21,056 bases of DNA from DAOUFU01 sp034429275 (GTDB lineage Bacteria > Chloroflexota > Anaerolineae > Aggregatilineales > Aggregatilineaceae), in assembly GCA_034429275.1 (NCBI GenBank), contig DAOUFU010000062.1, forward strand, positions 1-21,056, in the 5' to 3' direction. The notes below the pieces were generated by a model, which ran no database searches, had not been told where the DNA came from, and saw only the letters and a program-made list of their open reading frames with translations. The position numbers were made by a program, and so were the translations under genes. Positions 12,766-19,762 of this stretch are shown in pieces; within the stretch, counting starts at the first letter, position 1, and each line of letters starts with the position of its first letter.

Positions 12766-15045
12766 ATGGACGAGAAAATTAAAGCACTGTTGGTCCAGCT
12801 TACACTCGAAGAAAAAGCCGCCCTGTGCACCGGCGCGACCGCCTGGAAAACCGTCGTCATCGAACGGCTGGGAATCCCGTCGATCACCGTCTCCGACGGT
12901 CCGCATGGGGTTCGCCGCGTCCCCGATGCCACCACCCTGATCGGCGGGAGCCTGCCCGCCACCTGTTTCCCCACGGCCTCGGCCCTGGCTGCCACCTGGG
13001 ATACCGCGCTGATCCGCACCCTCGGCGAAGCGCTCGGCGACGAATGCATCGCCCTCGACGTCGATATTCTGCTCGGCCCCGGCAACAACATGAAACGCAC
13101 GCCGCTCTGTGGGCGCAACTTCGAGTATTTTTCGGAAGACCCGTTCCTCAGCGGCGAGATGGCGACCAGCTTCATCCTGGGCGTGCAAAGCAAAGGAGTC
13201 GGCACCTCGCTCAAGCACTTTGCCGCCAACAACCAGGAATTTGAGCGCTTCACCATCAGCGCCGACATCGACGAGCGCCCCCTGCGCGAAATCTACCTCG
13301 CCGCCTTCGAGCGCGCAGTCACCCTGGCCAAACCCTGGACCGTCATGTGCTGCTACAACAAGATCAACGGCGTCTATGGGTCCCAGAACCGCCGCACCTT
13401 GACCGATATCCTCAAAGAGGAATGGGGCTTCGAGGGGTTTGTCGTCTCCGATTGGGGTGCAGTTCACGACCAGGTAGCCGCCATCGATGCCGGTCTCGAT
13501 CTCGAAATGCCCGGCCCACAGCCGCATCATGTCCAGCAGGTAGTCGATGCCGTGCGCAGCGGCCATCTCTCGCTGGCCGCGCTGGATGCTGCCGTCGAGC
13601 GTCTGCTGCGGATCATCTTCCGCGCCGTCGAGACTCCCAAAGGCCATACCACCATCGACATCGACGGTCATCACGCCCTGGCCCGCCGCATTGCGGGCGA
13701 GGCCATCGTCCTGCTCAAGAACGACGGCGGCCTTCTGCCCCTCAAGGCCCCGCAGAGCCTTGCCATCATCGGCAAATCGGCCCGCGAACCCCATTTCCAG
13801 GGTGGCGGAAGCTCGCACATCAACCCCACCCGCGTCGATGTGCCCTTTGACGAAATCAAACGATTCGCCGGGGATGCGCGCCTGCTCTATGCCGACGGCT
13901 ACACGATGGATACCGAGTTCAGCACGGCTCTGCTCGATGAAGCGGTGAAGGTCGCCCAGCAGGCCGAGATCGCCCTGCTGTTCATCGCCCTGCCCCCCGC
14001 CAAAGAGTCCGAAGGCTACGACCGCCCGGATATGGACCTCACCGAGCAGCAGGTCGCGCTCATCAAAGCCGTGGCAGATATTCAGCCCAATACCGTCGTC
14101 ATTCTCAACAACGGCTCGGCCATCGCCATGCAGGACTGGATCGAGCGTGTCCCCGCCGTGCTCGAAGCCTGGATGATGGGCCAGGCGGGCGGTGGCGCGA
14201 TCGCCGATGTCCTTTTCGGCAAAGTCAACCCCTCCGGCAAGCTGGCCGAAACCTTCCCGCTCCGGTTGGAAGACACCCCTGCCTATATCAACTATCCCGG
14301 TGAACTGGGTCATGTCCGCTATGGCGAAGGGCTGTTCATCGGCTACCGCTACTACGACCAGCGCGATCTACCGGTCCTCTTCCCCTTCGGCTACGGCCTC
14401 AGCTACACCACCTTTGAATACAGCGCGCTCCGGCTCTCGCCCGACCGCCTGACTGATACCACGCCGCTCACCGTCTCGCTCGATGTGACCAATACCGGCC
14501 CGGTCCCCGGCAAAGAGATTGTCCAGGTCTACGTGCGCGATCCCGAATCTCGCCTGCTGTGCCCGCCCAAGGAACTCAAGGGCTTTGCCAAGGTGGCGCT
14601 CGCACCCGGCGAAACCAAAACCGTCTCCATCACCCTGGAGCCGCGCGCCTTTGCACACTATCACCCCGGCCATGCCTGTTGGGTCACCGAATCGGGCGCG
14701 TTCGAAATCCTGGTGGGCGCGTCTTCGGCAGATATTCGGCTGAAAGCCACCATCCACCTCGATTCCGCCCAGAAGCTGCCCAGCCTGCTCACCGTCGAGA
14801 GCACGGTCAGCCACTGGTTCGCCGATCCCATCGGCGCGAATATCCTGGGTGAGCTGTTCCAGCAGTTGATGGCCAACATGCCCGTCCAGCAAGGCGGCGA
14901 GTTGGGCATGTCCGACATGATGGCCATGATCCGCGATCTGCCGGTGGCGACGGTGCTCGGATGGTTTGGCACTGGCAAACTGCCCACCACGCCCGAAGAC
15001 ATGGTCGATGACCTGCTCAACCGCGTCTACGCCGCCCAGGAATAG
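12766..15045 (+). CDS. Cytoplasmic family GH3 beta-glucosidase
   Basis: A 759-residue glycoside hydrolase with no signal peptide, so it most likely hydrolyses imported beta-glucosides inside the cell. The (alpha/beta)8 domain (about residues 1-290) carries SDGPHGVR (43-50), the KH block near 150 and the nucleophile Asp229 in VVSDWGA. The GH3_C domain (about 310-545) starts at IVLLKNDGGLLPL and contains SEGYDR (415-420), where Glu416 is the likely acid/base, by memory of related enzymes such as TnBgl3B. A fibronectin-III-like domain follows (about 580-655). A roughly 90-residue helical tail (667-759) ends the protein. I chose the ATG at 12766 with CAGGA upstream; 53 upstream in-frame codons run through promoter-like DNA and lack protein character. 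Beta-xylosidase or other GH3 activity cannot be excluded. Confidence 0.9.
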   Translation: MDEKIKALLVQLTLEEKAALCTGATAWKTVVIERLGIPSITVSDGPHGVRRVPDATTLIGGSLPATCFPTASALAATWDTALIRTLGEALGDECIALDVDILLGPGNNMKRTPLCGRNFEYFSEDPFLSGEMATSFILGVQSKGVGTSLKHFAANNQEFERFTISADIDERPLREIYLAAFERAVTLAKPWTVMCCYNKINGVYGSQNRRTLTDILKEEWGFEGFVVSDWGAVHDQVAAIDAGLDLEMPGPQPHHVQQVVDAVRSGHLSLAALDAAVERLLRIIFRAVETPKGHTTIDIDGHHALARRIAGEAIVLLKNDGGLLPLKAPQSLAIIGKSAREPHFQGGGSSHINPTRVDVPFDEIKRFAGDARLLYADGYTMDTEFSTALLDEAVKVAQQAEIALLFIALPPAKESEGYDRPDMDLTEQQVALIKAVADIQPNTVVILNNGSAIAMQDWIERVPAVLEAWMMGQAGGGAIADVLFGKVNPSGKLAETFPLRLEDTPAYINYPGELGHVRYGEGLFIGYRYYDQRDLPVLFPFGYGLSYTTFEYSALRLSPDRLTDTTPLTVSLDVTNTGPVPGKEIVQVYVRDPESRLLCPPKELKGFAKVALAPGETKTVSITLEPRAFAHYHPGHACWVTESGAFEILVGASSADIRLKATIHLDSAQKLPSLLTVESTVSHWFADPIGANILGELFQQLMANMPVQQGGELGMSDMMAMIRDLPVATVLGWFGTGKLPTTPEDMVDDLLNRVYAAQE

Positions 15046-15060
15046 GCGCACCGAAACAAC

Positions 15061-15086
15061 CGGGGCGAGCTACGCGGCTCGCCCCG
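15061..15086. terminator. Perfect hairpin between convergent genes
   Basis: CGGGGCGAGC (15061-15070), loop TACGCG and GCTCGCCCCG (15077-15086) form a perfect 10-bp stem. It lies between the stop of the plus-strand glucosidase (15045) and the stop of the minus-strand deaminase (15123), so it can serve both. There is no clear T-tract on either side. Confidence 0.6.
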
Positions 15087-15122
15087 ATGTGTATCCATCC
15101 CTTTAGGCTCATCTTGCCACGC

Positions 15123-17102
15123 TTACCCCTGGCACAGCTCGACATACTCCATCTTCACCCGCGCGCCGGGCGCAATCCCCAGCACGTCATTCAGGATTTC
15201 TTTCGTCAGCAGCGCCTTATATTCGGCGTCGCGGTGCGACCATGTGCGCGACTTGATCTCCAGGTAGCGCCCGCTGACCGAAGGCTGCACGATCCGGTCG
15301 AAGTTGATGTAGAACAACACCCCTTTGTACAGGATGTGCCAGCGCAGCCGGTCTTTGTGAATCTCGCACTCGCGCGCCGCCTGGAAGTACTCCCGGTAGA
15401 AGCGCAGAGGCCGGTCCGCCGGCGACATGAACCGCGAATGCGACAGCCACACTCCCTCGTCGAATTCCTTCTCTTTTTCCGGGTGCGTATAGGTCAGGCG
15501 CGTGCGCACGCTGGCAGTCTCGCCCCGCTCGTCGATCAGGTCATCCTCGCGGTACCGCACGCGGTCTTCTCCCTGGTCACCGAACAGGAAATAGGTGTCG
15601 TACTGCCGGTAGTGTTTGTGCGTGACGATCTGTGTCATCTCGTGGTTCAGCAGCCGGACTACCGTCGCGCGATCGTCCACCCGCGCCTTGACCTGGATCT
15701 CGAAGCTCTCCGCCTGCTGCACCCCACCGATCGCCACCAGTTTGTTGAGCACGTTCCCCTCGCGCGCGATCAGGAACTCGTCCATCTGCCGCGCGTATTC
15801 GGCGGCCTGGGCGCGCAGTTCGTCCTCGTCCAGCGTCAGCAGTGCCCGGTCGCGCATCAGCCACACGCCGTTCACCATCGTGTGACGCACGTCAGCCGCG
15901 TGTGCCGCGTAGACTATTTGCGAATACACCGCGTCGCGGTCGCGCTGGAAATGCGGGAAGTTGTGCAGCACGTGCCGGTCCACCACGATCAGGTCGGCTC
16001 GCTTGCCCACTTCCAGGCTGCCGGTGATCTCGCCCAGCCCGATCGCTTCCGCGCCCCAGCGCGTGGCCATCAGCAGCGCTTCTTTGGCTGGCATCACCAC
16101 CGGGTCAAAGGTTGCCCCCTTGACCAGCATCGCCGCCAGGCGCATTTCCTCGAACATATCCAGGTCATTGTTGCTGGCCGCGCCGTCCGTGCCGATACTC
16201 AGCCTGACTCCGCGCTCCAGCATCTCTTTAATCGGCGCGATGCCGCTCGCCAGCTTGAGATTGCTCGTCGGGTTGTGCGCCACCGCGACCCCGTGTTTCT
16301 CCAGCAGCAGAATTTGCTCGCTGTCCACGTGCACACAGTGCGCCGCGATTGTGCGCGCCTTGAATACGCCCAAATCGGCCACCCGGTTGACGACCTTCTT
16401 CTCATATTCGGCCCAGCTATCATCAGCCTCTTGCCGCGTTTCCAGGATGTGAATCTGCAGCAGCACGTCATACTTCGCCGCCAGCTCTGCACATGCCTGC
16501 AAAATCTCGTCCGTGCAGGTATAGGGAGCGTGCGGCGCGATCGACGGCGCGATCAGCGGATGACCCTTCCATTCCTGGATGAAGCGCTCCGTGTACGCCA
16601 GGCTTTCCTCGTAGCTCTCCGCATCCGGCGAGGGGAATTTCATCACCGATTGACCGCACACGCCGCGCATCCCGGCCTCTGCTGTTGCCGCCGCGATATC
16701 CGCCTCGAAGTAGTACATATCTGCGAAGCACGTCGTCCCGCCCCGGATCATCTCCGCGCACGAGAACTTGGTGCCCATCCGCACGAATTCGGGATTCACG
16801 AACTCGCGCTCGACCGGCATCATATAACCCATCAGCCACACGTCCAGCCGCAGGTCGTCGGCCATCGCGCGCAGCAGCGTCATCGGCATGTGCGTATGAG
16901 CGTTCACCAGGCCGGGCATGATCACCTGGCCGGCACAGTCCACCACTTCGCCAGCCTCGACCGTCTTCATCACCTCGTCCGCCGGGCCGACCGCCACGAT
17001 GCTGTCGCCCAGGATCGCCACCGCGCCATCGGGATACATCGCCAACGAGTTATCCATCGTCAACACGACACCATGAGCCAGCAAAGTGTCTACTCGCTGC
17101 AT
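15123..17102 (-). CDS. MTA/SAH deaminase-type amidohydrolase fused to a C-terminal CYTH (triphosphate tunnel) domain
   Basis: A 659-residue cytoplasmic protein. Residues 1-450 are a TRZ/ATZ-type metal amidohydrolase of the 5'-methylthioadenosine/S-adenosylhomocysteine deaminase group. Metal and catalytic residues are visible as His69 and His71 (NAHTHMP), His218 with Glu221 (QIHILET), His255 (AAHCVH) and Asp306 (GTDGAASNNDLDMFEE). Such enzymes are about 430-450 residues. The extra 200 residues (about 464-645) read as a CYTH domain: FEIQVKARVDD (467-477), QYDTYF (500-505), DRVRYRED (513-520), LYKGVLFYINFDRI (591-604) and GRYLEIKS (611-618). The canonical ExExK is ExQxK and the late ExE is ExK, so metal binding may be altered. 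A purine-rich ribosome site (AGGAAGGGG) lies 7 bases before the ATG, and TATAAT lies about 39 bases upstream. CYTH recognition is by eye. Confidence 0.82.
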   Translation of the reverse strand: MQRVDTLLAHGVVLTMDNSLAMYPDGAVAILGDSIVAVGPADEVMKTVEAGEVVDCAGQVIMPGLVNAHTHMPMTLLRAMADDLRLDVWLMGYMMPVEREFVNPEFVRMGTKFSCAEMIRGGTTCFADMYYFEADIAAATAEAGMRGVCGQSVMKFPSPDAESYEESLAYTERFIQEWKGHPLIAPSIAPHAPYTCTDEILQACAELAAKYDVLLQIHILETRQEADDSWAEYEKKVVNRVADLGVFKARTIAAHCVHVDSEQILLLEKHGVAVAHNPTSNLKLASGIAPIKEMLERGVRLSIGTDGAASNNDLDMFEEMRLAAMLVKGATFDPVVMPAKEALLMATRWGAEAIGLGEITGSLEVGKRADLIVVDRHVLHNFPHFQRDRDAVYSQIVYAAHAADVRHTMVNGVWLMRDRALLTLDEDELRAQAAEYARQMDEFLIAREGNVLNKLVAIGGVQQAESFEIQVKARVDDRATVVRLLNHEMTQIVTHKHYRQYDTYFLFGDQGEDRVRYREDDLIDERGETASVRTRLTYTHPEKEKEFDEGVWLSHSRFMSPADRPLRFYREYFQAARECEIHKDRLRWHILYKGVLFYINFDRIVQPSVSGRYLEIKSRTWSHRDAEYKALLTKEILNDVLGIAPGARVKMEYVELCQG

Positions 17103-17140
17103 AAGGTTACCCCTTCCTCTCCAGGGAATAAATTCCGCTC

Positions 17141-17146
17141 ATTATA
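17141..17146 (-). promoter_or_regulatory. Candidate -10 element (TATAAT) of the deaminase-CYTH gene
   Basis: The minus strand reads GGCTATAATGAGC, a perfect TATAAT 38 bases upstream of the ATG at 17102. The matching -35 region is only T-rich (TTTGTT or TTTTGT) and overlaps the T-tract of the preceding terminator. Confidence 0.5.
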
Positions 17147-17159
17147 GCCGTTTTGCCCC

Positions 17160-17208
17160 GCCAACAAAAAACCAGCCGGGCGGTGTCCTCGCGCGCCCGG
17201 CTGGTTTT
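17160..17208 (-). terminator. Rho-independent terminator of the membrane-EEP gene
   Basis: AAAACCAGCCGGGCG (17168-17182) and CGCCCGGCTGGTTTT (17194-17208) form a perfect 15-bp stem with an 11-base loop. On the minus strand the stem ends in a run of T residues (GGTTTTTTGTTGG). It lies 27 bases after the stop of the membrane-EEP gene and separates that gene from the deaminase gene. Confidence 0.92.
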
Positions 17209-17234
17209 GTCTGGTCGATGTGCCACCTGCGGCC

Positions 17235-19415
17235 TTACGGTGTGCAGATCAATTCCGCCTCGCCCGGCTCCAGCGGCCCGCGCCGCTTGATCGCGACGAT
17301 CACCGGGCGGTGATCCGAGGTGTTCGCCGCCTCCGCGCTCTGATCCACGTCCGCCCCCACCAGCGGCAGGTTGAACGTCCACAGGTAGTCATAGCGCGCC
17401 GCCGTACCGTCCACCAGGAAGACCGTCATGGCATCGCTGGCACGCAGCCCGGCGTGCGGGTCCTTGATCCCCGCATTATCCACCCGCAGCGAATCATACA
17501 ATGGCGAATCCGTCCCGAAGTTGAACGTCCCCCCCATCGCGATCCGGTCTTCGTCCCAGCGCTGCGCGTGCTGCCCGGCGATCCGGTTCAGCATCAGCCG
17601 AAGCTGGCGGTTCTGATCCTGCTCACCTTCGGGGATCGGCTGACCGTCGCGTTCGGCCACCCGGAAGCCCAACCACGCGTTGTAGATCGTCAGCGGCCCG
17701 ATCTTGTCGGCCAGCGGGTCGGCCACCAGCCGCTCCGGGTCCAGCTCGACTCGCATCACCGCCGCCTGGTTGCCATCGCTGGGGAGCTTCAACCCCTGGA
17801 AGTTCTCGATCGGCACCCGGCTGAGCACGGCCAACCCTTGCAGTGCCTCGTTCTGCGGGTAGAAGGTCGCTTCCATGCCCACCTTGCGCGCCAGCCACAA
17901 CACCTGGTCCACGCCGAAGCTCGCCATGCGCCCGGTATCGACCTCTTGCAGCAGCACCACGTCCGCCCCGTTGAGTTCGATTAATCGCGCGACCCGGTCC
18001 AGGTTCGGGTCGAAGAACTGAGAATACCCGCCGTGAATGTTCAGCGACATGATGCGCAGGCAGTTGGGATTCAGCGGGCGCTGCACCACGTGCCCAGCCG
18101 CCAGGTTTGCCCCGCCTACGCTCACCGCCAGCACCAGGATCAGCCCGCCCAATGTGTGCAGCGCCGGGCCGCCCCGCCAGGGAATGTGCCGCCGCGCCAG
18201 GATCATCGGGATCGATACCAGCAGCACGGCCACCAACGCCAGCGGCAGCCCCATCTCGCGGAATGAGCGCAGATACTCGTCCACGCTCTCATAGGGGGGC
18301 CGCAGGTCTCGCACATAGGCGTAGTCGTAGGTGAAATAATCGCCGATGGCCAGGATTCCGAAGCTCACCACGCCAAACAATATCGTGATCCCGCCAAAGT
18401 GACGGCGCGAAATTCCTTTGGTATACACCCACCACAGCGACAGCCCGACCATGAACTGCGCCACCACCAGTGCGATGGCCGCGATCACGCCATCATAGCG
18501 CCGCCCGGTGACGATCAGCAGCCCCAGCAGCAGTGCCCACAACCAGCCGCGCCACGCCCCATCGAACATACCGGCGAAACGCAGCGCCTGCTCGCGCACC
18601 TCCGGCACCAGCGGCAGCAGAGTCGCCGCCAGCAGCCAGGGCACCAACCCGGCATAATCGGCATCGGCAGCCCGCGCTACCGTGTTCGGCAGACCGAGCA
18701 GCGTAAATTCCAGGAACAGGATCGCGCCAAACGCCAGCCCGCCCCACACATTCATCGAACCGCTCAGCGGCGGCGCGTAGCCCTCCGCCGCGCGCAGCGC
18801 CAGGTCATGACGCCGCTCCAGGTACCACAGCAGGCTGGCCACCGCGATCAATCCCAGCGCCACCAGCCCGACTGCCATCTCCATATCCAGCGCGATCGTC
18901 CGCCCCAAGTCGAGCGTGTAGCCGCCCTGCCACGTCCGGTCCCAGGTGTCGTCTGCCGCGCGGATCAACTGATCGCCCGCCACGCCCATCAGCATCATCA
19001 CCGGGAACGAGTCCGGGCGGATGCGAATCGTCAGCACCACATACAGCAGGCACGCACCTACCGCCAACGCCGCCGCCGGCACCGTAAAATCTGCCGTTTG
19101 CAGCGCCACCGAACGCCCCAACGCAATCAGCAGCACCGCGAACGGCAGGCTGATCCGCCACCGCCCGATCACCAGCGCCAACAGTGGAAGCAGCAGCAGC
19201 ACACCCACCAGCACCAGTTCCTGCTGCACGGTCGCCATCTCGACCACGCCGGGGATTCCCTCCAACGTGCGCCCGGCAGGCACACGCCCCACCAGGTCGG
19301 CGCTGCTCGCCCGCGCGTACAGCGTCGCGTAGAGATATCGCACGCTCTGCACAAAGGTCAGGCCGACGACCGCGGCCTCGATGAATCGCAAAATGTCCCG
19401 TCGCAGCTTCGCCAT
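17235..19415 (-). CDS. Multipass membrane protein with C-terminal endonuclease/exonuclease/phosphatase (EEP) domain, active site partly lost
   Basis: A 726-residue protein. Residues 1-440 contain about a dozen hydrophobic segments. Residues 450-710 are an EEP (DNase I/sphingomyelinase-like) domain, probably outside the membrane. EEP landmarks are RIMSLNIHGG (454-463, Asn459), LLQEVD (488-493, Glu491), LAVLSRVPI (528-536), RYDYLW (674-679) and TSDHRPVIVAI (699-709). Two usual catalytic motifs differ: GDFN reads GTFN (Thr630, Asn632) and the NTH(L) block reads NAWLG (579-583). The protein may therefore bind rather than cut, or act differently. The ATG at 19415 is preferred over a TTG at 19448 because neither has a perfect ribosome site and ATG is the stronger codon. 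The arrangement of many helices then EEP recalls eukaryotic Cwh43/PGAP2IP. Substrate is unknown. Confidence 0.75.
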   Translation of the reverse strand: MAKLRRDILRFIEAAVVGLTFVQSVRYLYATLYARASSADLVGRVPAGRTLEGIPGVVEMATVQQELVLVGVLLLLPLLALVIGRWRISLPFAVLLIALGRSVALQTADFTVPAAALAVGACLLYVVLTIRIRPDSFPVMMLMGVAGDQLIRAADDTWDRTWQGGYTLDLGRTIALDMEMAVGLVALGLIAVASLLWYLERRHDLALRAAEGYAPPLSGSMNVWGGLAFGAILFLEFTLLGLPNTVARAADADYAGLVPWLLAATLLPLVPEVREQALRFAGMFDGAWRGWLWALLLGLLIVTGRRYDGVIAAIALVVAQFMVGLSLWWVYTKGISRRHFGGITILFGVVSFGILAIGDYFTYDYAYVRDLRPPYESVDEYLRSFREMGLPLALVAVLLVSIPMILARRHIPWRGGPALHTLGGLILVLAVSVGGANLAAGHVVQRPLNPNCLRIMSLNIHGGYSQFFDPNLDRVARLIELNGADVVLLQEVDTGRMASFGVDQVLWLARKVGMEATFYPQNEALQGLAVLSRVPIENFQGLKLPSDGNQAAVMRVELDPERLVADPLADKIGPLTIYNAWLGFRVAERDGQPIPEGEQDQNRQLRLMLNRIAGQHAQRWDEDRIAMGGTFNFGTDSPLYDSLRVDNAGIKDPHAGLRASDAMTVFLVDGTAARYDYLWTFNLPLVGADVDQSAEAANTSDHRPVIVAIKRRGPLEPGEAELICTP

Positions 19416-19459
19416 AAGCGCGTTTGCCTCGCGGTGCTCACTGCCCAATACCGCCTATG

Positions 19460-19488
19460 ATTGTACAGAGTGTTGAGGTTTACGCCAG
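19460..19488 (-). promoter_or_regulatory. Candidate promoter of the membrane-EEP gene
   Basis: On the minus strand CTGGCG (19483-19488), a 17-base spacer and TACAAT (19460-19465) form a modest promoter about 45 bases before the ATG at 19415. Confidence 0.38.
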
Positions 19489-19528
19489 TTGAAGGAAGAT
19501 GGATGCAGGGCATCCCCCAATCCTACCC

Positions 19529-19557
19529 TTGACCCGCGCCCTGCCCCACAGTATCAT
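19529..19557 (+). promoter_or_regulatory. Sigma70-type promoter of the GNAT acetyltransferase gene
   Basis: TTGACC (19529-19534), a 17-base spacer and TATCAT (19552-19557) match five of six consensus bases in each box. Transcription from about 19564 would give a leader of roughly 200 bases before the GTG at 19763. Confidence 0.65.
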
Positions 19558-19564
19558 AGCCGCC

Positions 19565-19762
19565 TATGTTAACCAACCGCAGTTTCGCTCAGTGATTTAG
19601 CCGGGAGTCATCCGGCACCCCTTCACCTGTTCCCCGCACGGCGGACCTTGTTCGCCTGCGCCTGTTTTGTGTTTCCCGACTTACCTATCGTTAGCTTGAA
19701 CTCAGCGCGCGGACCGATTCCGCCTGCTGATCGCTTGCGCCACACTCACAGGAGATTCTGCC
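19565..19762 (+). other. Long 5' leader/intergenic stretch before the GNAT gene
   Basis: The whole intergenic space 19416-19762 holds two divergent promoter candidates and this leader. Inside the leader I see only a short hairpin GCCGG-7 nt-CCGGC (about 19599-19615) and no riboswitch, tRNA or small gene that I recognise. The 9-base word CCGCCTATG occurs at 19451 and again at 19560 in the same orientation, probably by chance. Confidence 0.4.

Noticed and set aside
12712..14313. 533-codon open frame antisense to the GH3 gene
   Set aside because: Shadow frame of a high-GC gene; the plus strand has all GH3 motifs.
15087..17147. 686-codon open frame on the plus strand covering the deaminase-CYTH gene
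   Set aside because: His/Arg/Gln-rich shadow frame; the minus strand carries the amidohydrolase metal ligands and the ribosome site.
19451..19568. Direct repeat CCGCCTATG at 19451 and 19560 as an attachment site or iteron
   Set aside because: Only 9 bases and two copies, with no integrase or mobile-element sign nearby.
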